Shown one piece after another: positions 53,482 through 62,412 of a DNA stretch of 64,000 nt (the stretch's first letter is position 1; the number at the start of each line of letters is the position of its first letter). Under the pieces are notes generated by a model. That model was given only the letters and a program-made list of their open reading frames with translations. It did no database searches and was not told the origin of the DNA. The stretch comes from Rhodopseudomonas sp. AAP120. Lineage in GTDB: Bacteria; Pseudomonadota; Alphaproteobacteria; Rhizobiales; Xanthobacteraceae. A program made the translations under genes and the position numbers. The stretch lies in assembly GCF_001295845.1 (NCBI RefSeq), contig NZ_LJIC01000011.1, positions 1-64,000 of the forward strand, read 5' to 3'.

Positions 53482-54681
53482 TCAAACGGAATGTCCGATA
53501 GCTTGGCGTCGGCCTCGTATCTCATCGAGCCCGAACAGCGGGCGCAGTTGGACGCCGAGCCAATTGCCGGGCAGCGCCGCCGCAATCCAGAGCCAGCCGT
53601 GCAGGCTTCCCGAAGCGATGCCCGAAAACATCGCGCTGATATTGCAGCCGGTCGCGATGATGGCGCCTGCTCCGAGCAGCAGTCCGCCGATCACGGAGGC
53701 GAGCAGATGCGACGGGGTGGTCCGCCATTGTGGAGAGAACCTGCCCGCGAGACCGGCGGCGAGCAGCGCGCCGACCACAACGGCGACATCCATCACCGAG
53801 GTGGTGTCGACCCACAGCGGTCGATGCAATGCTTCAGCACGCGTCGGCTGCTCCCAGAACGCCCAGAACACCGGATCGGCGAGACCGGTGAGGTCCAGGG
53901 TTTTGGAGCCCCACAGCGCGAAAGCCTGCGTAATGCCCCAAGGGCGACCGGCGATCAGCAGCGTCGCAAAGTTCAGCGCGGCGAGCGCCAACGCCCCCCA
54001 CGCGAACGACCACTCCAGCGTCGAGGCGCGCTGCCAGATCGAGACCGCAGATCCGTGCCGGCGCCGCTCGTGGCCGAGTGCGAAGTGCCACAGAAGCGCG
54101 AACACCGCGGCGTAGAGCGCGAGCAAAGGGAGCAGCCCAAGCGCGGACAGCAACGATACGCTCGGCAATGTCGGCAGATCGAGCCACAGCTCGGCATGTT
54201 GCGCGGCACTTGTCGCACCGACGACGATGAACAGCAGGGTGATCAACATTCGCGTCGATCCGCCTCCGACCGTGTACAGCGTGCCGGACGCACAACCGCC
54301 GCCGAGCTGCATGCCGACGCCGAACATGAAGGCGCCTGCGCCCAATGCGACTCCGGCAGGAAATACGAAAGCGCGGACCGGCTGGCCGAACACCGTGCCA
54401 GCTTCGAGCGTCGGCAGAAACGCTAGGGTAGCCGTGGCGAGCATCAGGCATTGGGCGCGGACATGCGCAGTCCGCCCGTCGCGGAGCAGCGCGCGAAACC
54501 CAGCGCTGAATCCGAACGTCGCCTGATAGAGTGCGTAGCCGAGTGCAATGCCGACGGCCCATAGTGCGACGCTCCGCCAACCTTGCAGCAGGACCGCACC
54601 GCCGGTCACAGCAAGTGCAGTCGCGGCGCTGACGACACCCCACCGAATGCGAGGAGGTAATGAGATGAGACGCTCAGTCAT
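53482..54681 (-). CDS. YeeE/YedE (TsuA-type) thiosulfate transporter
   Basis: 399 residues, about ten membrane segments in two related halves, each with the family motif: GMQLGGGCASGTLYTVGGG (Cys130) and GAIIATGCNISAMFSG (Cys346). In TsuA such cysteines pass thiosulfate across the membrane. It is the first gene of the operon yeeE-fccA-fccB-soxY-soxZ-aldolase and may import thiosulfate or return it for assimilation. ATG 54681 has GAGAG upstream. Confidence 0.85.
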   Translation of the reverse strand: MTERLISLPPRIRWGVVSAATALAVTGGAVLLQGWRSVALWAVGIALGYALYQATFGFSAGFRALLRDGRTAHVRAQCLMLATATLAFLPTLEAGTVFGQPVRAFVFPAGVALGAGAFMFGVGMQLGGGCASGTLYTVGGGSTRMLITLLFIVVGATSAAQHAELWLDLPTLPSVSLLSALGLLPLLALYAAVFALLWHFALGHERRRHGSAVSIWQRASTLEWSFAWGALALAALNFATLLIAGRPWGITQAFALWGSKTLDLTGLADPVFWAFWEQPTRAEALHRPLWVDTTSVMDVAVVVGALLAAGLAGRFSPQWRTTPSHLLASVIGGLLLGAGAIIATGCNISAMFSGIASGSLHGWLWIAAALPGNWLGVQLRPLFGLDEIRGRRQAIGHSV

Positions 54682-55102
54682 TCTCTCAAACGAAGCTCAC
54701 GGATTCGTCATATCGAAGCCGTACGCAATTCGAATCTCAAGCGACTGAAGTCGGTTTCGTCAAATAAGTATCGATGACTTTGCGAGCGATGCCTGTGAGT
54801 ATGACATTCTCTAACTTTGCAAGAAGGCGCTCACATCGTTCTCATGCCGCACCTGCTGCATACGGCGCCGGAGCAGAGTCGCTTTCGATCGGGCGAAGGT
54901 GAAGCGGAAACCACCGCTAGCAAGAGTTTCCAAGTCTTCGCTGAGATACAGAATATTGAAGTCGTCAAATTCAATGAACGCCTCTGGATCGTTCGTTCTG
55001 AGCAAAATGCGGATGCGATTTGATCTGAGATAAAGTCGTTCGGTACAAGCCACACCAATAACGTCTCTCTGGCAGCAATCCTGTTTGGAGGAGAGAGGCG
55101 GG
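54682..55102. other. Divergent intergenic region, sox-fcc versus sulfoacetate operon
   Basis: 421 bases of lower GC. Short frames exist on both strands (54817-55023 plus, 54811-55158 minus), but neither has a ribosome site, and the minus one would overlap the start of sauS. Both operon promoters should be here. GGAGGAGAGAGG just before 55103 is the sauS ribosome site. Confidence 0.35.
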
Positions 55103-56572
55103 ATGACGAGTGCCGTCGCCGAGGAAAGAGCGTTCGATGCGCGGGAGTTCGACAGCATCGATAGCGTGGTGCAGCGCGCGCGGAAGGCTCAGGCCGCATT
55201 CGCGGACGTGACGCAAGAGGCCGCCGACTCTGCCGTTCGCGCGTTGGCGTGGGCTATCTACCGGGCGGACCATGCCCGTGAACTCGCAACGCTGGCGGTG
55301 GCGGATACGTCGCTCGGCAATGTGCCGGACAAGATCATCAAGAAGCGGCGCAAGACGTTCGGAACTTTGCGCGATCTGCTGCGGGTGAAATCCGTCGGCG
55401 TGATCGATGAGGATGCAGAGCGCGGCATCGTCAAATATGCCAAGCCGATCGGAGTCGTGGCTGCGTTGACGCCGTCGACCAATCCAGGCGCCACGCCGGT
55501 CAACAAGGCGATGATGGCGCTGAAGGGCCGCAACGCAATCATCGTCGCGCCGTCGCCGCTCGGCTATTGCACGACCGCACGCGCGGTCGATCTGATGCGG
55601 GCCGAATTGGCTGCCGTCGGACTCGATCCCGATCTGGTGCAGGTGCTGCCGGCCCCGGTCACCAAGGATGCTACTGATCTCTTGATGCGGGCTGTCGATC
55701 TCGTGATTGTCACCGGGTCGCAGGACAATGTCCGGCGCGCTTCTGCCAGCGGTACGCCGGCAATCGGCGTCGGCGTCGGCAATGTCCCGGTGATCATCGA
55801 CGAGACGACGGATCTCGCCGACGCCGCAGCCAAGATCGCGGCGTCGAAGACCTTCGACAACGCGACGTCGTGCTCCTCCGAGAACGCATTGGTCATCGTC
55901 GACGCGATCTACGATCGGGCGATCGAGGCGCTGCGTTCTGCCGGAGCCTATCTATGCAGTGCCGACGAGACGCGGCGGATCGAGCGTACGCTGTGGCAAC
56001 GTGGCAAGCTCAACCGTGACTTGATCGCACGCGACGCAAAGGTGCTGGCGGCGGCATTCGATTTGCCAGCTGAGGCGGCATCCGCACGGTTTTTCCTGGC
56101 CGAGGAGAGCGGCATCGGCAAGGCGCATCCGCTGTCGGGCGAGAAGCTGGCGCTGGTGCTGACCGTGTATCGCGCTAGCGACTTCGCCGCCGCCAAGGCG
56201 ATCGTGCGCGACATTCTAGTCTATCAGGGACGGGGCCATTCGGTTGGACTGCACACGCGCATACCGGCTCGCGGCGATGAATTGGCAGCCGAGCTGGATG
56301 TCGCCCGCGTGCTGGTCAATTTCGCCCATACGTTCGGCAATGGCGGCGGGTTCGATTCCGGATTGAACTTCACGCTGTCGATGGGCTGCGGATCCTGGCA
56401 GAAAAATTCGATTTCCGAGAATCTGAACTATCGGCACTTCCTGAACATCACACATCTCGTCCGCGTGATCCCCGAGGATCGTCCGAGCGAGGAGGAACTG
56501 TTCGGATCGCATTGGCGGAAGATCGGTTACGCGCCGGATACCGACGCAGCGCTGGCCGAGTGTCGTCCATGA
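55103..56572 (+). CDS. sauS: Acylating sulfoacetaldehyde dehydrogenase (SauS-like)
   Basis: 489 residues, CoA-acylating aldehyde dehydrogenase fold. Catalytic Cys257 in NATSCSSENAL; conserved SLGNVPDKIIKKRRKT near residues 70-85 and GGGFDSGLNFTLSMGCGSW near the end. SauS reduces sulfoacetyl-CoA to sulfoacetaldehyde with NADPH. The call is made by context: a CoA ligase pair and xsc follow in the same operon. Alone, it could be an acetaldehyde or succinate-semialdehyde acylating enzyme. GGAGGAGAG lies upstream of ATG 55103. Confidence 0.78.
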   Translation: MTSAVAEERAFDAREFDSIDSVVQRARKAQAAFADVTQEAADSAVRALAWAIYRADHARELATLAVADTSLGNVPDKIIKKRRKTFGTLRDLLRVKSVGVIDEDAERGIVKYAKPIGVVAALTPSTNPGATPVNKAMMALKGRNAIIVAPSPLGYCTTARAVDLMRAELAAVGLDPDLVQVLPAPVTKDATDLLMRAVDLVIVTGSQDNVRRASASGTPAIGVGVGNVPVIIDETTDLADAAAKIAASKTFDNATSCSSENALVIVDAIYDRAIEALRSAGAYLCSADETRRIERTLWQRGKLNRDLIARDAKVLAAAFDLPAEAASARFFLAEESGIGKAHPLSGEKLALVLTVYRASDFAAAKAIVRDILVYQGRGHSVGLHTRIPARGDELAAELDVARVLVNFAHTFGNGGGFDSGLNFTLSMGCGSWQKNSISENLNYRHFLNITHLVRVIPEDRPSEEELFGSHWRKIGYAPDTDAALAECRP

Positions 56573-57696
56573 ACTTGCTCGAACATGCCGCCAAGAGCCT
56601 GGTTCTGACACCGGCCGGGATCGCGACGCTCAAGTCTCGCCTCTGCACCACCGCCGAGGAAGCAGCGGCGGGCGTCGCAGCGCTCGGCCCCGCCATGATC
56701 AAGGCACAGGTGCCGGCCGGCAAGCGCGGCAAGGCCGGTGGAATCCGGCCGGCCAATACCAGCGAGGATGCAGAGTCGGTGGTACGGGATATCCTCTCGA
56801 TGAGCATCGACGGTCATCGCGTGGGCAGCGTCCTTGTCGAGCAGCGTGCGGCGATCGCCCGCGAGTTCTATGCCGCGGTCTTGTGCGACCCCGTCCGGCG
56901 GGGACCGGTCGTGCTGTTCTCGCCAGAGGGCGGCGTGGAGATCGAAGCCACGGCCGCGCACAGCCCCGCTCGATTGCGTCGCCACGAGGTCGACGTGCTG
57001 CACGGCTTTGCGCGCGACGACGCCGAACAACTCGTTGGAGGCATCGATCTTGGCAACGTCCATGATGCTGTCATCGACGCTTTGCTGCGACTGTATGATG
57101 CGTTCATCGGCAACGATGCTGAACTCATCGAGATCAATCCGCTGGCGGAGTTGGCCGACGGGAGGATCGTTGCGCTCGATGCCAAGTTCACCCTCGACGA
57201 CGCGGCGGCGTTTCGTCAGCCGGCGCCCGCCGCCGCGGCGGCGACTGAGCCTGCGACCGAACTGGAGCAGCGCGGCTCAGCGGCGGGTCTGAAATTCCTG
57301 CAGTTCGACGGCAATGTCGGCGTGCTCGCCAACGGGGCGGGGCTGACGATGACGACGATGGACGTCATCCGGCATTTCGGCGGCCGGCCCGCGAATTTTC
57401 TGGAGATCGGCGGCGAAGCCTACACCAAGGCGGAAGCCGCGCTGGCTCTGGTGCTCGACAACCCCGGCGTGAAGAGCCTCGTGGTGAACTTCTGCGGCGC
57501 CTTCGCCCGCACCGACGTGATGGCAGCCGGGGTGGTCCGGGCCTGGCAGCAACTGAGGCCCAAGGTGCCTGTCTTCTTCTCGATCCATGGCACCGGTGAA
57601 GACGAGGCGATCCGTCTGGTCCGCGATCAGCTCGGCATCGAGCCGTTCGATCTGATGGAAGACGCGATCCAAGCCGCGGTCGAGGCAGCCTCATGA
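56569..57696 (+). CDS. Succinyl-CoA synthetase beta-like subunit (probable sulfoacetate-CoA ligase)
   Basis: 375 residues. ATP-grasp domain (about 1-225: AMIKAQVPAGKRGKAGGI; ELIEINPLAELADGRIVALDAKFTLDD) followed by a CoA-ligase domain (GNVGVLANGAGLTMTTMDVIRHFGG, NFLEIGG). It is shorter and diverged from housekeeping SucC. With the next gene it should form an ADP-forming acid-CoA ligase; a two-subunit sulfoacetate-CoA ligase (SauPQ type) is known from anaerobes. ATGA couples it to sauS and to the alpha gene. Confidence 0.75.
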   Translation: MNLLEHAAKSLVLTPAGIATLKSRLCTTAEEAAAGVAALGPAMIKAQVPAGKRGKAGGIRPANTSEDAESVVRDILSMSIDGHRVGSVLVEQRAAIAREFYAAVLCDPVRRGPVVLFSPEGGVEIEATAAHSPARLRRHEVDVLHGFARDDAEQLVGGIDLGNVHDAVIDALLRLYDAFIGNDAELIEINPLAELADGRIVALDAKFTLDDAAAFRQPAPAAAAATEPATELEQRGSAAGLKFLQFDGNVGVLANGAGLTMTTMDVIRHFGGRPANFLEIGGEAYTKAEAALALVLDNPGVKSLVVNFCGAFARTDVMAAGVVRAWQQLRPKVPVFFSIHGTGEDEAIRLVRDQLGIEPFDLMEDAIQAAVEAAS

Positions 57697-58592
57697 TCAT
57701 CTTCCGCAAACAGCACCGCGTGCTGGTCCAGGGGATCACCGGGAAGCAGGGTTCATTCTGGGCCGAGAAGATGATCGGTGCCGGCACGCGCGTCGTTGCG
57801 GGCGTCAATCCGAAGCGGGCCGGAGACATCGCTGTCGGCGTCCCTGTGTTTGGGACGGCGCAGCGCGCCATGGCCGAGACGCCGTTCGACGTCGCGGTGA
57901 TGTTCATTTCGCCGGCGCTCGCTAAACACGCCGCGCTCGATGCGATCGAGGCGGGCGCGAAGCTGCTTGTGATCCTCACCGAACATATTCCGCTCCACGA
58001 CGTCATGATGATTCACGCGGTTGCGCGGCTGAACGGCACCCGTGTCCTCGGTCCCAACACCGCCGGGCTGGTGACGCCCGGCGAGGGTTTTGTCGGCATC
58101 ATGCCGGGACACAACGATCGGATCTTCCAGCCGGGCGCGATCGGCGTGATTTCGCGGAGCGGCAGTCTCGGGACGCTGGTGTCGCTCAATCTGACGCGGG
58201 CTGGCCTCGGCCAATCGGCCTTCATCGGGATCGGCGGCGACCCGATGCTCGGCACTACGAGCCGGGATGCGCTCGAAGCTCTCGACCGTGATCCTCGGAC
58301 GGAAGCAATCGTGCTGGTCGGCGAAATCGGCGGCGCGATGGAGGAAGATGCGGCGCTGCACGCGGCGGGGATGTCGAAGCCGGTCGTTGCGTTCATCGCT
58401 GGCCGCGCATCGCCGCCCGGCCGGAAGATGGGCCATGCCGGCGCGATCGTCGGCGCATCGGGGGGCAGCTACGCCGGCAAGCGCGAGGCGCTCGAGCGCG
58501 CTGGCGTGACGGTCGTCGATACGCCGGCGCAGATCCCGGACGCGGTTCGGCAGCGATGGACCCGGCGAATGCTCCAAGCCGCAAGCCACTGA
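57693..58592 (+). CDS. Succinyl-CoA synthetase alpha-like subunit (probable sulfoacetate-CoA ligase)
   Basis: 299 residues, close to SucD in length. CoA-binding domain LVQGITGKQGSFWAEKM (11-27), GVNPKRAG and GPNTAGLVTPGE; active-site phosphohistidine His248 in RKMGHAGAIVGA. Together with the preceding beta-like protein it would make sulfoacetyl-CoA, ADP and phosphate. Substrate is inferred from its position between sauS and xsc. It starts at an ATGA overlap. Confidence 0.77.
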   Translation: MIIFRKQHRVLVQGITGKQGSFWAEKMIGAGTRVVAGVNPKRAGDIAVGVPVFGTAQRAMAETPFDVAVMFISPALAKHAALDAIEAGAKLLVILTEHIPLHDVMMIHAVARLNGTRVLGPNTAGLVTPGEGFVGIMPGHNDRIFQPGAIGVISRSGSLGTLVSLNLTRAGLGQSAFIGIGGDPMLGTTSRDALEALDRDPRTEAIVLVGEIGGAMEEDAALHAAGMSKPVVAFIAGRASPPGRKMGHAGAIVGASGGSYAGKREALERAGVTVVDTPAQIPDAVRQRWTRRMLQAASH

Positions 58593-58664
58593 TCACAATC
58601 CACGTCAAATCGTCCAAAGCCGAGCGGCTATTGCGCCGCGGTTGAACCACGACAGGATACGACC

Positions 58665-60434
58665 ATGAAGATGACTACCGAAGAGGCCTTCGTTAAAGTG
58701 CTGCAGCGCCATGGCATCGCGCATGCGTTCGGCATCATCGGCTCGGCCTTCATGCCGATTTCGGATCTGTTTCCGAAGGCCGGGATCACGTTCTGGGATT
58801 GCGCCCATGAAGGCAACGCGGCGCTCATCTGCGACGGCTTCACCCGTTCGACCGGCCACATCGCGATGCTGGTGGCGCAGAACGGTCCGGGCATCACGAA
58901 TTTCGTCACCTCGGTGAAGACTGCTTACTGGAATCATACGCCGATGCTGCTGGTGACGCCGCAGGCCGCGAACAAGACGATCGGGCAGGGCGGCTTTCAG
59001 GAAGTCGAGCAGATGGCGCTGTTCCGCGACATGGTCTGCTACCAGGAAGAGGTGCGCGACCCGTCACGGATCGCCGAGGTGCTGAACCGCGTGATCGGCA
59101 AGGCGATCCGCGGCTCGGCGCCGGCGCAGATCAACGTGCCGCGAGACTTCTGGACGCAGGTGATCGACATCGAGCTGCCGCAGCTGGTTTCGTTCGAGCG
59201 ATCACGCGGCGGGCCGGCTGCCATTGCCGAGGCGGCGCGCTTGCTGTCGGGTGCCAGATTTCCGGTGATTTTGTCCGGAGCCGGGGTGGTGATCGGCGGT
59301 GCGATCGCCGACACCGTTGCGCTCGCCGAGCGGCTCGATGCGCCGGTCTGCTCCGGCTATCAGCACAACGACAGCTTTCCCGGTAGCCACCGGCTGGCGT
59401 TGGGGCCGCTCGGCTACAACGGCTCGAAGGCAGCCATGGAGGTCATCGCGCAAGCAGACGTCGTGCTGGCGCTCGGCACCCGCCTCAATCCATTCTCGAC
59501 GCTGCCGGCCTACGGCATCGACTACTGGCCGAAAGCCGCGAAGCTGATCCAGGTCGACCTCAATCCGGACCGGATCGGCCTCACGCGTCCCGTGACCGTG
59601 GCGATCGCGGGTGATGCCGCCGCGGTCGCGCAACAGATCCTCGCCGAACTCGCACCGCATGCCGGCGATACCGGCCGTGAAGCCCGCAAGGCGATCGTGC
59701 ACCAGGCACGATCGGCTTGGCTGCAAGCGCTTTCAGGCATCGACCACGAGGACGATGACGAGGGCACCGACTGGAACGAGCGCGCGCGCGTGCGAGAACC
59801 GGAACGGATGTCGCCGCGGCAGGCCTGGCGGGCGATCCAGGCGGGTTTGCCGAAGCAGGCGATCATCTCGTCGGACATCGGCAACAATTGCGCGATCGGC
59901 AACGCCTATCCGAGCTTCGACGAGGGGCGCCAATATCTCGCGCCCGGCCTGTTCGGCCCGTGCGGCTACGGCTTTCCGGCGATCATCGGCGCCAAGATCG
60001 GCCGGCCGGACCTGCCGGTGGTCGGCTTCGCCGGCGATGGCGCGTTCGGTATCTCGATGAGCGAGATGGGATCGATCGGGCGCAAGCCGTGGCCTGCCAT
60101 CACGATGGTGATCTTCCGCAATTACCAATGGGGCGCGGAGAAGCGCAACACGACGTTGTGGTACGACGATAATTTCGTCGGCACGGAGCTCAATCCGAAT
60201 CTCAGCTACGCGCGCGTTGCGGAGGCCTGCGGCCTGAAGGGTGTAGTGGCGCGAACACCCGCGGAGTTGACCACTGCGATCATCATGGCTTGCTCGGCGC
60301 AGGCGGACGGCATCACCACGTTCATCGAGGCGATCCTCAACCAGGAACTCGGTGAGCCGTTCCGCCGCGACGCGATGAAGAAGCCGGTGGTGGTGGCGGG
60401 AATTGATCCGGCCGACATGCGCCCTCAGCACTGA
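58665..60434 (+). CDS. xsc: Sulfoacetaldehyde acetyltransferase
   Basis: 589 residues, standard Xsc length. Thiamine diphosphate enzyme: catalytic-Glu region CAHEGNAAL near residue 49, TPP-binding GFAGDGAFGISMSEMGS...RNYQWG (about 449-487). The Xsc signatures IGSAFMPISDLFPKAGI and GACGLKG-type C-terminus distinguish it from acetolactate synthase. It converts sulfoacetaldehyde and phosphate to acetyl phosphate and sulfite. Last gene of the operon; no pta gene follows in the window, so acetyl phosphate must be handled elsewhere. Confidence 0.9.
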   Translation: MKMTTEEAFVKVLQRHGIAHAFGIIGSAFMPISDLFPKAGITFWDCAHEGNAALICDGFTRSTGHIAMLVAQNGPGITNFVTSVKTAYWNHTPMLLVTPQAANKTIGQGGFQEVEQMALFRDMVCYQEEVRDPSRIAEVLNRVIGKAIRGSAPAQINVPRDFWTQVIDIELPQLVSFERSRGGPAAIAEAARLLSGARFPVILSGAGVVIGGAIADTVALAERLDAPVCSGYQHNDSFPGSHRLALGPLGYNGSKAAMEVIAQADVVLALGTRLNPFSTLPAYGIDYWPKAAKLIQVDLNPDRIGLTRPVTVAIAGDAAAVAQQILAELAPHAGDTGREARKAIVHQARSAWLQALSGIDHEDDDEGTDWNERARVREPERMSPRQAWRAIQAGLPKQAIISSDIGNNCAIGNAYPSFDEGRQYLAPGLFGPCGYGFPAIIGAKIGRPDLPVVGFAGDGAFGISMSEMGSIGRKPWPAITMVIFRNYQWGAEKRNTTLWYDDNFVGTELNPNLSYARVAEACGLKGVVARTPAELTTAIIMACSAQADGITTFIEAILNQELGEPFRRDAMKKPVVVAGIDPADMRPQH

Positions 60435-60736
60435 GGCCGGTTCGTCGACGACAAGGCTTTCGCTCGCCAATGATTATCATCAGAGCTGATCCGGTTGAAT
60501 TAGTCCACCACGGCGCTTGTTGCGGGTGGATTGTGCCAGGTGAAATGATAATTACGAAATTGACCGTGCCGGAGCAGTTAATTGATACTAGGTCGACTGC
60601 TGATTAGTTCTGATGGCCGATCATCAGGTATCGCAGTGAAAACTTCACCGACCTGATTGCATCGGCCGAAAGGGTGGCAGTGCACCCGCGTGCGGGGGAC
60701 GCACGCGAATGTTGCAATTAATCAAGGAGATTGTTC
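60435..60736. promoter_or_regulatory. puc operon upstream region
   Basis: 302 bases, AT-richer than average, with no gene. It should hold the puc promoter. I looked for TGT-N12-ACA (PpsR/CrtJ) and TTGAT-N4-ATCAA (Fnr) sites and found no convincing match. AAGGAGA before 60737 is the pucB ribosome site. Confidence 0.45.
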
Positions 60737-60892
60737 ATGGCAGATGATCCGAACCGGGTCTGGCCGACCGGACTGACGATCGCGGAATCGGAAGAAATCC
60801 ACAAGCATGTGATCGGCGGCGCGCGCATTTTTGGCGCGATCGCGATCGTCGCTCATTTTCTCGCCTTCGTCTATTCGCCCTGGCTGAAGTAA
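60737..60892 (+). CDS. pucB: LH2 light-harvesting beta chain PucB
   Basis: 51 residues, too short for most gene finders. [17 protein letters not shown] is the usual cytoplasmic start of LH2 beta chains; the single membrane helix (about 24-46) carries His40, ligand of B850 bacteriochlorophyll, in [14 protein letters not shown]. The chain forms, with PucA, the ring of the peripheral antenna in photosynthetic membranes. AAGGAGA supports the start; pucA follows after 12 bases. Confidence 0.95.
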   Translation: MADDPNRVWPTGLTIAESEEIHKHVIGGARIFGAIAIVAHFLAFVYSPWLK

Positions 60893-60904
60893 GGAGATCG
60901 ACCG

Positions 60905-61087
60905 ATGTCCAATCAGGCAAGAATCTGGACCGTCGTCAAGCCGACCGTGGGATTGCCGCTGTTTCTCGGCAGCGTCGCGGTGATCGCCATTCTGGTGCAC
61001 TTCGCGGTGCTGACCCACACGACCTGGGTTTCGAAATACTGGAACGGCAAGGCAGCCGCGATCGAGAGCTCCGTCAAGACGGGGTGA
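60905..61087 (+). CDS. pucA: LH2 light-harvesting alpha chain PucA
   Basis: 60 residues. [19 protein letters not shown] start, one membrane helix with His32 (B850 ligand) in AILVHFAVL. Tyr45-Trp46 (SKYW) match the residues that hydrogen-bond the B850 acetyl groups in high-light LH2, so this is predicted to be a B800-850 type rather than a B800-820 low-light form. TAAGGAG, overlapping the pucB stop, is its ribosome site. Confidence 0.95.
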   Translation: MSNQARIWTVVKPTVGLPLFLGSVAVIAILVHFAVLTHTTWVSKYWNGKAAAIESSVKTG

Positions 61088-61113
61088 CCACGCTTCAGCG
61101 ACCTTGAAGCGCG

Positions 61114-61140
61114 GGCCGGGATCCACGGGTCCCGGCCTTT
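61114..61140 (+). terminator. Rho-independent terminator after pucA
   Basis: GGCCGGGA and TCCCGGCC pair perfectly with an 8-base loop, followed by TTT. It lies 26 bases after the pucA stop and closes the pucBA operon. Confidence 0.85.
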
Positions 61141-61186
61141 GTACATCCTGCGATCGGATCGACGATCTCGCGCTGCGGTGACGGCG

Positions 61187-62212
61187 CTACCGATCGCGCA
61201 GCACTTCGGCGACAGCCTGCCGTGCGAACTCGTTGTGCCGCGCAATGCCGATCGAGATGCGGACCCAATTGTCGAGCGGGGGGTGAGCACGGCCGACATC
61301 AATACCGCGGCTCGCGAGCCTGGATGCGACAACCTGGTGGGGACGCCCAGCATCGAAAAACACGAAGTGCGCCTGCGAGTCGGTGTAACGGACGCCGAGA
61401 CGTTCAAACAGCGCATGCCAGGCGTCACGTTCGGCTCTGATGCTGCCCCGCATGGTATCAAGAAAGGCGCGATCGTTCAGACTGGCATTCGCCGCGACCA
61501 GGCCGAGCCGGTTGAGCGTGAAGAATTCACCGACGCCAATCTCCCTCATCGCCTTGCTGAGATCGGGCGGAGCCAGTGCATAGCCGAGGCCAAGCCCGGC
61601 CAGCCCATGCAGTTTGGCGAAGGTCCGAAACACGACGACGCGCGCACCTTCCCGCAACAGCCGCGCGGTGGAGCGCTCGCGGGCGTCGGGCAGGAAATCC
61701 AGATAGGCCTCGTCGACGAGCACGAGGGTCCGCTGCGAGAGTTCGGCCACCACGTCGAGAAAGTACTCGCTGTCTTCGACGATCCCGGTCGGATTGTGTG
61801 GGTTGACGAGATACACCGCGCGAGTTTCCGCCGTGGTGCGTCGCAGGAAGGCCCGGAGGTCGTTGCCGAGGCTGTCGTCGAGCGGGATTGCGATCGCCTT
61901 GCCCCCGGCCGGCCGCACGGCGTCGACCAAGGCCGTATAGCCGGGCGCGGAATACAGAAACTCGCGTCCTGGGCCGTCCTGCGCCGCCAAGTAAAGACCG
62001 AACGTATTCAGCACTTCGCCAAGCACGATTTGCTCCGGCGCAATTTCGTGCTCGGCGGAGAGAGCGGCCTTCAGGCGCGCCACATCCTCGCCGGCGTAGC
62101 GGCTGAGATCCATCAGGCTGCTGCTGATCGCTTCCAGCACGCGCGGCGATGGGCCGAACGGGTTCTCGTTCAATGACAGCCGAACGTGCTCGGTCGCTGG
62201 CGGCGTGCTCAT
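61187..62212 (-). CDS. HisC-like class I/II aminotransferase
   Basis: 341 residues. RLSLNENPFGPSPRV at the start, NPHNPTG (about 137-143), DEAYLDF and PLP Lys200 in FRTFAKLHGLAGLGLGYA, with RISIG near the end: the histidinol-phosphate aminotransferase subfamily. Whether it makes histidinol phosphate or acts on another amino acid is open; no his genes adjoin. ATG 62212 is preferred to the GTG one codon upstream. Confidence 0.82.
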   Translation of the reverse strand: MSTPPATEHVRLSLNENPFGPSPRVLEAISSSLMDLSRYAGEDVARLKAALSAEHEIAPEQIVLGEVLNTFGLYLAAQDGPGREFLYSAPGYTALVDAVRPAGGKAIAIPLDDSLGNDLRAFLRRTTAETRAVYLVNPHNPTGIVEDSEYFLDVVAELSQRTLVLVDEAYLDFLPDARERSTARLLREGARVVVFRTFAKLHGLAGLGLGYALAPPDLSKAMREIGVGEFFTLNRLGLVAANASLNDRAFLDTMRGSIRAERDAWHALFERLGVRYTDSQAHFVFFDAGRPHQVVASRLASRGIDVGRAHPPLDNWVRISIGIARHNEFARQAVAEVLRDR

Positions 62213-62412
62213 CACGATTTCGGGTCCTTGCTCAGCTCGCCATCATCGTCCACCAAGTGCGGTGTGCAAGGTCTTCCTTTGGCGGCGAATTGACCGCCGG
62301 GTGATATGTGCGCCGGTTCGCATCGGCGAAGGCGACGTGCTTGAGCATGCCTCCGATCACCTCGTGGCGGAGGCGATGCAGCCTCGAGGTGGCGCGCTGG
62401 TGCGGCGTTGAT

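Noticed and set aside
54811-55158. Minus-strand ORF of 115 codons upstream of sauS
   Set aside because: It has protein-like patches, but the only ATG lies inside sauS, there is no ribosome site, and the plus strand is the sauS leader.
60435-60736. PpsR/CrtJ or Fnr sites in the puc upstream region
   Set aside because: Partial half-sites only (TGT without ACA at the right distance; TTGAT without its partner).
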